Shown here in pieces: positions 50,411 through 58,216 of a DNA stretch of 64,000 nucleotides. The notes beneath the pieces are model-generated. The model did no database searches and was not told the DNA's origin. It saw only the letters and a list, made by a program, of their open reading frames with translations. Each line of letters starts with the position of its first letter. The first letter of the stretch is position 1. Origin of the DNA: Paracoccus yeei ATCC BAA-599 (GTDB lineage: Bacteria > Pseudomonadota > Alphaproteobacteria > Rhodobacterales > Rhodobacteraceae); contig NZ_JHWH01000007.1 of assembly GCF_000622145.1 (NCBI RefSeq), positions 169,187 to 233,186 of the forward strand, given 5' to 3'. A program made the translations under genes and the position numbers.

Positions 50411-51244
50411 TCAGATCATCTCCAGCGGCCGGGGCGCGCGCGGGGCCGGGAACAGGGCGTCCAGCTCGGCCATGATGGCGGGGGTCAGGCCCAGTTCGGT
50501 GGCGCGCAGGTTCTGGGCCACATGGGCGGTCCGGGCGGCCTTGGGGATGGCGACCAGCCCGGGGCGGTTCAGCACCCAGGCCAAGGCCAGCTGCGCCGCG
50601 CTCAGCCCCAGCGTCGTGCCGATGCGGCGCAGTTCGGGATGGGCGGCCAGGCGGCCCTGCTCGATCGGGCTGTAGGCCATGGCGGGGATGCTGCGCGCGG
50701 CCAGCCAGGGCAGCAGGTCCCATTCCGGCCCGCGCCGCCCGAGGTTGTAAAGCACCTGGTTCGCCGCGCAGCGCCAGCCGCCGGCGGCGAGCAGTTCCTC
50801 CATGTCGGTCAGCGCGAAATTGCTGACGCCCCAATGGCGGATATGGCCGGCGTCGCGCAGCCGCTCCATCGCCTCGACCGTCTCGGCCAGGGGCACGTCG
50901 CCGCGCCAGTGCAGCAGGTAAAGGTCGATCCGGTCGGTCCCGAGCCGGCGCAGGCTGGCCGCGCAGGCCAGCGGCAGCGCCCTGGCCGAGGCGTTCCAGG
51001 GACAGGCCTTCGACACCAGGAAGACCTCGTCCCGGCGGCCGGCGATGGCCTCGGCCACCAGCGTCTCGGCGGCGCCCTCGCCATACATCTCGGCGGTGTC
51101 GATCAGCGCCATGCCCAGATCGAGGCCCCGGCGCAGGGCCGCCACCTCCTCGGCGCGGCGGGCGCGGTCGCCGGCCAGCATCCAGGTGCCCTGCCCCAGC
51201 ACGGGAACCGTTTCGCCATCGGGAAGGTTTGTGCGTGGGATCAT
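50411..51244 (-). CDS. aldo/keto reductase
   Basis: NADPH-dependent TIM-barrel reductase of 277 residues. The catalytic tetrad is visible: Asp and Tyr in DTAEMYGEG (near 50-55), Lys in LVSKACPWN (near 78) and His in LLHWRGDVP (near 110). NADP-binding segments WGVSNF and the late IPKAARTAHVAQNL are present. Closest in appearance to the 2,5-diketo-gluconate reductase-like/YeaE group; substrate unknown. GGAGG precedes the start. It diverges from the zinc peptidase-like gene over 116 bp. Confidence 0.9.
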   Translation of the reverse strand: MIPRTNLPDGETVPVLGQGTWMLAGDRARRAEEVAALRRGLDLGMALIDTAEMYGEGAAETLVAEAIAGRRDEVFLVSKACPWNASARALPLACAASLRRLGTDRIDLYLLHWRGDVPLAETVEAMERLRDAGHIRHWGVSNFALTDMEELLAAGGWRCAANQVLYNLGRRGPEWDLLPWLAARSIPAMAYSPIEQGRLAAHPELRRIGTTLGLSAAQLALAWVLNRPGLVAIPKAARTAHVAQNLRATELGLTPAIMAELDALFPAPRAPRPLEMI

Positions 51245-51360
51245 GCCTTCCTCCTTGTTCCTGCCGCGCCCTGGAACCGGGCCAAGGACCGGATCGATTC
51301 TGTGCCAGCCTCGGCGAAGGATTGCCCCATCCCAAGCCCATCAACAACGAGCCATATCCG

Positions 51361-52395
51361 ATGCAGCGTCTTGAGTGCCCAAGTTGTGGACAGCGTGTCT
51401 ACTTTCATAACATCGCCTGCGCCTGCGGGACCCCCCTGGTCTTTGACCCCGAGGCCGGCCGCTTTGCCGAGGGGCTGGTACCCTGCGACAAGCTGGGCGA
51501 ACTGGGCTGCAACTGGGCGGCCCAGCCCGGGACGACCCGGTGCCGGTCCTGCACCATGACCACCACCATTCCCGACCTGTCGGTCGAAGGCAACCTGGAG
51601 CTTCTGACCCGCAGCGAGGCGGCCAAGCGCTGGGTGCTGGCGAACCTGGCGCGCTGGGGCTGGTTCACCGATGCCGACCCGGGACCGCGCATGGTCTTCG
51701 AGATGCTGTCCGAACGCGCCGGCGAGGCCGAGGTCAAGGTGATGATGGGCCATGACAACGGCCTTATCACCATCAACGTGGTCGAGGCCGACGACGCCGT
51801 GCGCATCGAGCGCCAGCGCCAGCTGGGCGAGCTGTACCGCTCGATGGTGGGGCACATGCGCCACGAGATCGCGCATTTCCTGTTCGAACGGCTGGCCGTG
51901 CTGCCGGGGTTCCTGGACGAATTCCGCGCCATGTTCGGCGACGAGCGCGCCGACTACGGCGAGGCGCTGCAGGCGCATTACTCCAGCCCCAAGGCTCCGG
52001 GCGAGGATTACATCAGCGAATATGCGACCATGCACCCGCATGAGGACTGGGCCGAGACCTCGGCCCATGTGCTGCATCTGGTGGACATGACCGACAGCCT
52101 GATGGCGACCGGGCTGACCGGCCCCGAGCTCCCCGAACCGGGCTACGACCCCTATGCGGATACCGACCCCGACCATCTGCTGACGGTGGCGACCGCCGTG
52201 GCCCTGGCCGTGAACGAGATCAACCGGGCGCTGGACAATCCCGACGTCTATCCCTTCGTGCTGAGCGACATGACGCGGCGCAAGCTGGCCTTTGCGCATC
52301 GCTGGCTGTCGCAGGGCGCGACCATGGCCCCGGCGCTGTCCAACGCAGCCCCGGCCGACCCGCCGGCGCCCCCCGCCCCGGTCGCGGCGGGCTGA
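51361..52395 (+). CDS. zinc-binding metallopeptidase family protein (COG4307)
   Basis: Protein of 344 residues with two N-terminal four-cysteine zinc sites (Cys6, 9, 20, 22 and Cys42, 50, 61, 64). A metallopeptidase-like domain has the gluzincin motif HEIAHFLFE (His168, Glu169, His172) and a distant EYATMHPHEDWAE segment supplying a third ligand and conserved acidic residues. The C-terminus is a short Ala/Pro tail. The family (DUF2248-type) is widespread in proteobacteria but its substrates are unknown; no signal peptide is seen, so it is cytosolic. The start at 51361 begins exactly at MQRLECPSC, matching the family. Confidence 0.85.
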   Translation: MQRLECPSCGQRVYFHNIACACGTPLVFDPEAGRFAEGLVPCDKLGELGCNWAAQPGTTRCRSCTMTTTIPDLSVEGNLELLTRSEAAKRWVLANLARWGWFTDADPGPRMVFEMLSERAGEAEVKVMMGHDNGLITINVVEADDAVRIERQRQLGELYRSMVGHMRHEIAHFLFERLAVLPGFLDEFRAMFGDERADYGEALQAHYSSPKAPGEDYISEYATMHPHEDWAETSAHVLHLVDMTDSLMATGLTGPELPEPGYDPYADTDPDHLLTVATAVALAVNEINRALDNPDVYPFVLSDMTRRKLAFAHRWLSQGATMAPALSNAAPADPPAPPAPVAAG

Positions 52396-52476
52396 GCCGG
52401 GCGCGGTCCGGGGCGGCTTGACCCGCCCCGCGCCGCCCCCCAGCATGGCCCGGCCGACAGTCCTTCGGAGAAAGCC

Positions 52477-52899
52477 ATGCCCGCCGACGCCCAAGCCCAT
52501 CCGCTGCAGCACGAACAGCCGCCCTTCGCCGCCTACATGGGCATCCGCATCCTGCATGCCGACCGCGACGCCGTCGCGGCAACGATGCCCGCCGTCGAGG
52601 GCCTGTCGAATCGCAACGGCGTCCTGCACGGCGGCGCGATCATGGGCTTGGCCGACCATGTCGGCGGGACCGCCGCGACGATCAACCTGGACCCGGGCCA
52701 GGCCACCACGACGCTTGAAAGCAAGACGAACTTCCTGCGCCCGATCCGCATCGGCGACACCGCCCATGCGCGTTGCGTGGCGCTGCACCGCGGCCGCACC
52801 ACGATGATCTGGCAGACCACGATCACCCGCGACGACGGCAAGGTTGCGGCGATCGTGACCCAGACCCAGATGATCCTGGAGTGGCGCGACGGCGGCTAG
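52477..52899 (+). CDS. PaaI family hotdog thioesterase
   Basis: Hotdog-fold acyl-CoA thioesterase of 140 residues. It has the PaaI signature NRNGVLHGGAIMGLADHVGG (about 47-66), with the catalytic Asp in LADHVG, and TTLESKTNFLRPIRIGD. Such enzymes release CoA from aromatic or medium-chain acyl-CoAs. The gene lies 81 bases after the zinc peptidase gene. Its TAG stop overlaps the convergent hydrolase stop in a CTAG. Confidence 0.9.
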   Translation: MPADAQAHPLQHEQPPFAAYMGIRILHADRDAVAATMPAVEGLSNRNGVLHGGAIMGLADHVGGTAATINLDPGQATTTLESKTNFLRPIRIGDTAHARCVALHRGRTTMIWQTTITRDDGKVAAIVTQTQMILEWRDGG

Positions 52900-53594
52900 G
52901 GCCGCTCGGCCGGGGCGATGGTCAGGCGGACGGGCTCGAGCCCCTCGACAAGCCCCTCGAGCCGGTCGCCGGGGACCACCGGGCCCACGCCGGCGGGCGT
53001 TCCGGTCATGATCAGGTCGCCGGGTTGCAGGTGGTAGAACCGCGACAGGTCCGCGATCAGCGCATCGACCGGCCAGACCATCTCGGCCAGGGTGGCGTCC
53101 TGCCGCGTCTGGCCGTTCACCATCAGCCGGATCGCCGCATCGGGGCGCGGCAGCGGGCCGGGCGTCAGGGCCGAGATCACGGCCGAGCCCTCGAAATCCT
53201 TGCCGAGATCCCAGGGCCGCTGCTTGGCCTTGGCCGCGCCCTGCAGGTCGCGCCGCGTCATGTCGAGCCCGGTGCCGTGGCCCCAGACCAGCGCCGGCGC
53301 CTGTTCGACGGAAACCTGAAAGCCGGGCGCGCCGATCGCCACGACCATCTCGATTTCGTGATGCAGGTCCGCGGTGCCGGGGGCATAGGGCAGCGCAGCC
53401 CCGCTTTGCGCCAGGCTGGCGGGGGACTTGATGAAATAGAAGGGCGCCTCGCGGTCGACCTCATTGCCCATCTCGGCGGCATGGGCGGCGTAGTTTCGCC
53501 CCACGCAGAAGATGCGGTTCACGGGAAAAAGCCCCGTCCTGCCGGCGACGGGCAGGGTGGCTTGCGGCGACGGGGGAAGGACGAATTCGCTCAT
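52896..53594 (-). CDS. fumarylacetoacetate hydrolase family protein
   Basis: Metal-dependent FAH-fold hydrolase/isomerase/decarboxylase of 232 residues. It has the motifs IFCVGRNYAAHAAEMG (near 28-43), PFYFIKSPASL, the metal ligands in LHHEIEMVVAIG, and the C-terminal GDLIMTGTPAGVGPV. It is most like the fumarylpyruvate hydrolase/acylpyruvase (FAHD1-type) group that cleaves C-C bonds in aromatic or pyruvate-derived diketo acids. No aromatic degradation operon is adjacent. Confidence 0.9.
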   Translation of the reverse strand: MSEFVLPPSPQATLPVAGRTGLFPVNRIFCVGRNYAAHAAEMGNEVDREAPFYFIKSPASLAQSGAALPYAPGTADLHHEIEMVVAIGAPGFQVSVEQAPALVWGHGTGLDMTRRDLQGAAKAKQRPWDLGKDFEGSAVISALTPGPLPRPDAAIRLMVNGQTRQDATLAEMVWPVDALIADLSRFYHLQPGDLIMTGTPAGVGPVVPGDRLEGLVEGLEPVRLTIAPAERP

Positions 53595-53707
53595 GCCCGG
53601 TGTTCTGCCATGGACACAACGCCGCGGCAATGGATCGGGCGGCGTTGCCCACCCCGATTTTTCGTGGCAAGAGGACGCAAAAGCCATCCGAAAGCTAGGG
53701 CTCGCAC

Positions 53708-54361
53708 ATGACCGATTTCGCGCAACGGCGCACCATGATGGTCGACACCCAGGTCCGTCCGAACGAAGTGACCAGTTACCCCGTGATCGAGGCGATGCTG
53801 CACGTCCCGCGCGAACAGTTCGTCCCCGACACCCGCCGCGACGTGGCCTATGCCGGCGAGGACATCGCCCTGGCCCCCGGCCGCGTCCTGCTGGAGCCGC
53901 GCACGCTGGGCAAGATGATGGACGTGCTGGACCTGCAGTCGGACGATCTGGTGCTGAACGTGGGCTGCGGCCTTGGCTATTCCGCCGCCGTCATCGCCCG
54001 CATCGCGGAGGCGGTCGTCGCGCTGGAGGAGGACGAGGCCCTGGCCGCCGAGGCCCAGTCCCGGCTGGCCGCGCAGGACGTCTTCAACGCCGTGGTCGTG
54101 ACCGGCCCGCTGGCCGAGGGCTGCGCCAGCCAGGCGCCCTACGACGCCATGCTGATCGAGGGCGCGATCGAGGTCATGCCCGAGGCCCTGGCCCGGCAGC
54201 TGCGCGAGGGCGGCCGCGTCGTCGCCCTGTTCCGGGAAGGCAACCTGGGCGTCGTGCGGCTGGGTCGCAAGATCGAGGGACATATCAACTGGCGCTTCGC
54301 CTTCAACGCGGCGGCGCCGGTGCTGCCGGGCTTTGCCGCGCCGCGCGGCTTCGTATTGTAA
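53708..54361 (+). CDS. pcm: protein-L-isoaspartate O-methyltransferase family protein
   Basis: SAM-dependent carboxyl methyltransferase of 217 residues that repairs isoaspartyl residues in aged proteins. It starts [23 protein letters not shown], typical of the alphaproteobacterial Pcm branch, with SAM loop [19 protein letters not shown] (about 80-98) and LEEDEALA. The pcm-tolC order that follows is common in alphaproteobacteria. The 113 bases upstream, shared with the divergent FAH gene, must hold its promoter. Confidence 0.9.
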   Translation: MTDFAQRRTMMVDTQVRPNEVTSYPVIEAMLHVPREQFVPDTRRDVAYAGEDIALAPGRVLLEPRTLGKMMDVLDLQSDDLVLNVGCGLGYSAAVIARIAEAVVALEEDEALAAEAQSRLAAQDVFNAVVVTGPLAEGCASQAPYDAMLIEGAIEVMPEALARQLREGGRVVALFREGNLGVVRLGRKIEGHINWRFAFNAAAPVLPGFAAPRGFVL

Positions 54362-54386
54362 ACCCGGACCAAAAAGGGGACAGGGC

Positions 54387-55784
54387 ATGTTTCGCAACGG
54401 GCTGAAGACTTTGCGGCGGCCGATCCTGGCGGCGCTGCTGGCCGGCGCCACTGCCCTTCCCGCCGGCGCCGAGACATTGGCCGACGCGATGGTGTCGGCC
54501 TATCGCCATTCGGCGCTTCTGGACCAGAACCGCGCCGTGCTGCGCGCCGCCGACGAGGATGCGGCCTCGGCCCTGGCGGCGCTGCGCCCGGTCCTGCAAT
54601 GGGTGGCGCAATACACCTATCAGAACATCGAGGGGTTCGACGCCAATTCCGCCAGCATCGGGCTGCAGGCCTCGCTGACGCTGTACGACTGGGGGCGCAG
54701 CGCCATCGCCATCGACATCGCCAAGGAATCGGTCCTGGCGACGCGGGCGGCGCTGGTCGGCGTCGAACAGGACGTGATCCTGGGGGCGGTCGAGGCTTAT
54801 CTGAACGTGCGCAGCGCCACCGAGCAGGTCGAGCTGCAGGCCAACTCGGTCCGCGTCATCGGCGAGGAACAGCGCGCCGCCTCGGACCGCTTCGAGGTCG
54901 GCGAGATCACCCAGACCGACGTTTCCCAGGCCGATGCCGCCTTGGCGGCGGCCCGGGCCAGCCTGGCGACCGCCGAGGGCGATCTGGCCATCGCGCGCGA
55001 GACCTATCGCACCCAGACCGGCCGCGCGCCGGGCACGCTGGCGCCGCCGCCGCCGACGCCCAGGCTGCCCGCGACGCTGGAAACCGCGCGCCAGATCGGG
55101 TTGCGCACGCATCCGCTGATCCAGCGGGCCCGGCGCGAGGCGGCGGCCGCCGAACTGGCCGTGGCGGCGGCCCAGGCCGAGCGCAACCCCGAGCTGACCG
55201 CATCGGCCGCGCTGACCAAGCAGCGCAGCAAGACGCCCAGCACCGGCGGGCTGACCAGCCGGACCGATTCGGGCTCGGTCTCGCTGAGCCTGTCGCAGAC
55301 GATCTATTCGGGCGGGCGGCTGCCCTCGGCGCATCGGCGGGCGATGGCGAACCGCGACGCGGCGCGGGCGGCGCTGCTCAACACCTCGCGCCAGGTCGAC
55401 CAGGCGGTGGGCACGGCCTGGGCCGGGATCGACGTCGCCCGGGCCCAGATCCGGGCCATCGACGAACAGATCGTGGCCGCGCAGCAGGCCTACAACGGCG
55501 TGCGCGAGGAAGCGACGCTGGGCGCGCGCACCACGCTGGACGTGCTGGACGCCGAACAGTCGCTGCTGGAGGCGCGGGCCAACAAGATCACGGCCGAGGC
55601 CAACCTGCAATTAGCACATTATCAACTTTTGTCCGCTATGGGTCTGTTGACGGTAGAAAACCTGAAACTGGGGATCCCGACCTATGACCCATCGGCCTAT
55701 TACAACGCGGTGCGCGACGCACCCTTCACCAGCCGCCAGGGCGAAAGCCTGGACCGCGTCCTGCGCGCCATCGGCAAGGACTGA
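54387..55784 (+). CDS. tolC: TolC family outer membrane channel protein
   Basis: Outer-membrane/periplasmic channel of 465 residues for type I secretion and RND efflux. Signal peptide LAALLAGATALPAGA (cleaved near 30), then two repeats of the TolC fold with long coiled-coil helices (about 60-190 and 270-410) and strands such as SIGLQASLTLYDWGR and SVSLSLSQTIYSGGR. The end of each repeat has [17 protein letters not shown] or TTLDVLDAEQSLLEARA, the family signature. It is 25 bases after pcm, and is the likely partner of the RND adaptor-pump at 43.8-48.1 kb, which lacks its own outer-membrane factor. Confidence 0.93.
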   Translation: MFRNGLKTLRRPILAALLAGATALPAGAETLADAMVSAYRHSALLDQNRAVLRAADEDAASALAALRPVLQWVAQYTYQNIEGFDANSASIGLQASLTLYDWGRSAIAIDIAKESVLATRAALVGVEQDVILGAVEAYLNVRSATEQVELQANSVRVIGEEQRAASDRFEVGEITQTDVSQADAALAAARASLATAEGDLAIARETYRTQTGRAPGTLAPPPPTPRLPATLETARQIGLRTHPLIQRARREAAAAELAVAAAQAERNPELTASAALTKQRSKTPSTGGLTSRTDSGSVSLSLSQTIYSGGRLPSAHRRAMANRDAARAALLNTSRQVDQAVGTAWAGIDVARAQIRAIDEQIVAAQQAYNGVREEATLGARTTLDVLDAEQSLLEARANKITAEANLQLAHYQLLSAMGLLTVENLKLGIPTYDPSAYYNAVRDAPFTSRQGESLDRVLRAIGKD

Positions 55785-55810
55785 GGCGCCCGGCGCCAGG
55801 GGGGCGTGCC

Positions 55811-56581
55811 ATGCAGCATGAACCCCTGCGCCAGCCGCTGCTGGCGGAAAACGCGGGCGACGTGCTCGCCTCGATCCGGCGGCTGATCGCCCAGGACGAC
55901 ACCGGGCGGCCGCTGCCCGGCCGCCCCTTCGGGGACCATCCCTTCCACCGCGCGCCCCGGCCCGGGGCGCAGGACATGCCGCTGGTCCTGGGCCAGTCCG
56001 ACCTGGTGGCCGGGGACGCGCCGCGCCCCGCGCCCGCCGTGCCGCCGGCGGTCGAATGGCAGCCCGCGATCAACGCCGAATGGCCCCATGCCCGCATCCT
56101 GGGCGGCGGCGCGGCGCCGGCAGAGGCCGGGCCCGCGCCGCAGGCGGCCGGCCCTGTCACCGCTCCGCCCGCCGCTGCCGTCGCCGTTCCGGCCGGGGGC
56201 GAGCCCGGCTGGTCCGACCTGAGCCCCGAGGAGCAGGCCGAGTTCGCCGAGGCCGAGGCCGTGCTGGCGCGCATGACCGCCGGGGTCCGCCCGCCGGGCC
56301 TGTCCCCCGCCCAGACCGCCGAGATCGTCGAGTTTCCGCTGGCCGAACCGGTGCAGGACGCGGCCCCCGCGCCCGCCCCGGAACCGGAAGCGGCTGCGAC
56401 GGCGGCCCCGAACCTGTTCGCCCCGGCCGATGACGGGGAACAGGATCTGCGCCGGCAGGTCCGCGCCCTGATCCGCCACGAGCTTGAGGGCGCGATGGGC
56501 GAGCGTTTCAGCGCCAACCTGCGCCAGCTGATCCGGGCCGAGGTCGAGACGGTCATCCGCGGCCTTTGCGCGCAGGGGTGA
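55811..56581 (+). CDS. PopZ/DUF2497-like protein
   Basis: Soluble protein of 256 residues. The N-terminal helix DVLASIRRLIAQDD (17-30) resembles the PopZ ASIRRII segment. A long acidic Pro/Ala-rich disordered region follows (about 35-200). The C-terminal helical part is LRRQVRALIRHELEGAMGERFSANLRQLIRAEVETVI (from about 213). That three-part layout and the location directly after tolC match the alphaproteobacterial polar organiser PopZ (DUF2497), although length and C-terminal sequence differ. A polar scaffold role is an inference. A 20-bp palindrome lies 7 bases after the stop. Confidence 0.6.
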   Translation: MQHEPLRQPLLAENAGDVLASIRRLIAQDDTGRPLPGRPFGDHPFHRAPRPGAQDMPLVLGQSDLVAGDAPRPAPAVPPAVEWQPAINAEWPHARILGGGAAPAEAGPAPQAAGPVTAPPAAAVAVPAGGEPGWSDLSPEEQAEFAEAEAVLARMTAGVRPPGLSPAQTAEIVEFPLAEPVQDAAPAPAPEPEAAATAAPNLFAPADDGEQDLRRQVRALIRHELEGAMGERFSANLRQLIRAEVETVIRGLCAQG

Positions 56582-56587
56582 CGGCCG

Positions 56588-56643
56588 GCGCGCGGGATCC
56601 CGCGCGCGCGGCAGGCCCCGGCCCCGCCCCCCGAAAACGGGGG
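56588..56643 (+). terminator. perfect 20-bp palindrome plus second hairpin after the PopZ-like gene
   Basis: A perfect palindrome of 20 bases centred on GGATCC (56588-56607) is followed by a CCCCCG-AAAA-CGGGGG hairpin (56628-56643). Both are very GC-rich and lack a T-run. They probably end the pcm-tolC-PopZ-like transcript before mtlK. Confidence 0.5.
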
Positions 56644-56719
56644 CTTGCGCGCTGCCCCGCGCGGTATCACGCTGGGGCGGCGCCCGCCGGCCCGGGCCGG
56701 CCCAACCGGATGAGCCCAG

Positions 56720-58183
56720 ATGACCAAGCTGAACCAGGCCAACCTTGACCGCATTCCGGTCCCGACGCCCGGCTACGACCGCACGGCCCTGCGGGGCGGG
56801 ATCGTCCATTTCGGGCTGGGCAATTTCCACCGCGCCCATCAGGCGGTCTATCTGGACCGGCTGATGACCTTGGGCCAGGGCCAGGATTTCGCCATCGTCG
56901 GCGCGGGGGTCATGCCCTCGGACGCGCGGATGCGCGACGTGCTGGCGGGACAGGATTATCTGTACACGGTGGTCGAGCAATCGGCCGAAGCCTCGCAGGC
57001 GCGGGTGATCGGGGCGATGATCGACCACCTGCCCGCCGCCGACGGCGCCGCCATCGTGGCAAGGCTGGCCGACCCGGCGATCCGCATCGCCAGCCTGACC
57101 ATCACCGAGGGCGGCTATTTCATCGACGCCAAGACCGGCCATTTCGACCCCGCGCACCCCGCCATCGCGGCGGACGGGGCCAACCCGGCGGCGCCGAAGA
57201 CCGTGTTCGGGATGCTGGTCGCCGGGCTGAAGGCGCGCCGCGACGCGGGCGTGCCGCCCTTTACCGTGATGTCTTGCGACAACATCCCCCACAACGGCCA
57301 TGTCACGCGCGAGGCGGTGGTGGAAACCGCGCGCCTGTCGGACCCGGCGCTGGCCGACTGGATCGCGGCGAACGTCGCCTTTCCGAACGGCATGGTCGAT
57401 CGCATCACACCCGCGACCAGCGACCGCGAACGCCGCATGATCCGCGAGGATTTCGGCGTCGAGGACGCAAGCCCCGTCTTTGCCGAGGATTTCATCCAGT
57501 GGGTGCTGGAGGACGACTTTCCCCAGGGCCGCCCGCCGCTGGAGCAGGTCGGCGTGGAATTCGTCGACGACGTGACGCCCTGGGAGATGATGAAGATCCG
57601 CATCCTGAACGGGGGCCATGCGGTCATTGCCTATCCCTCGGGGCTGATGGACATCCATTTCGTGCACGAGGGGATGCAGAACCCGCTGGTCCGCGCCTTT
57701 CTGGACAAGGTCGAGGCCGAGGAGATCATCCCCGTGGTCCCGCCCGTCCCCGGCACCGACCTCAACGCCTATTACGCCAAGGTGGCGGAGCGCTGCGCCA
57801 ACCCCAAGATCGGCGACACCATCCGGCGGCTGTGCCTGGACGGCTCGAACCGGCAGCCCAAGTTCATCATCCCGACCATCGCCGACCGGCTGGCCCGCGA
57901 TCTGCCGGTCGAGGGCCTGGCCTTGGAATCGGCGCTGTGGTGCCGCTATTGCGCGGGCACGACCGATTCGGGGGCCGAGATCGCCCCGAACGATCCGAAC
58001 TGGGACCGGCTGACCGCGGCGGCACAGGCGGCGCGGTCCGAGCCCGCCGCCTGGCTGGGCATGGCCGAGATCTATGGCGAGACCGGTCGCGACCCGCGCC
58101 TGACCGAGCCCTTTGCCCGCTGGCTGGCGATGCTGTGGGACCAGGGGACCGAGGCCACGCTGCGCCATTACCTGCGCGGCTGA
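56720..58183 (+). CDS. mtlK: mannitol/polyol 2-dehydrogenase
   Basis: Long-chain polyol dehydrogenase of 487 residues oxidising D-mannitol (and often arabitol or sorbitol) to the ketose with NAD. Start region IVHFGLGNFHRAHQAVYLDRL carries the dinucleotide fold. The PSLDR-type catalytic lysine motif reads MMKIRILNGGHAVIAY near 293, and TEGGYFID and CDNIPHNGH are family hallmarks. It is 33 bases before xylB. In Rhodobacter sphaeroides these two follow the smoEFGK polyol ABC transporter genes; here no transporter precedes them. Confidence 0.92.
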   Translation: MTKLNQANLDRIPVPTPGYDRTALRGGIVHFGLGNFHRAHQAVYLDRLMTLGQGQDFAIVGAGVMPSDARMRDVLAGQDYLYTVVEQSAEASQARVIGAMIDHLPAADGAAIVARLADPAIRIASLTITEGGYFIDAKTGHFDPAHPAIAADGANPAAPKTVFGMLVAGLKARRDAGVPPFTVMSCDNIPHNGHVTREAVVETARLSDPALADWIAANVAFPNGMVDRITPATSDRERRMIREDFGVEDASPVFAEDFIQWVLEDDFPQGRPPLEQVGVEFVDDVTPWEMMKIRILNGGHAVIAYPSGLMDIHFVHEGMQNPLVRAFLDKVEAEEIIPVVPPVPGTDLNAYYAKVAERCANPKIGDTIRRLCLDGSNRQPKFIIPTIADRLARDLPVEGLALESALWCRYCAGTTDSGAEIAPNDPNWDRLTAAAQAARSEPAAWLGMAEIYGETGRDPRLTEPFARWLAMLWDQGTEATLRHYLRG

Positions 58184-58216
58184 GCCGGGCCATGTCCAAG
58201 CAAGGGGAGGAACGGG

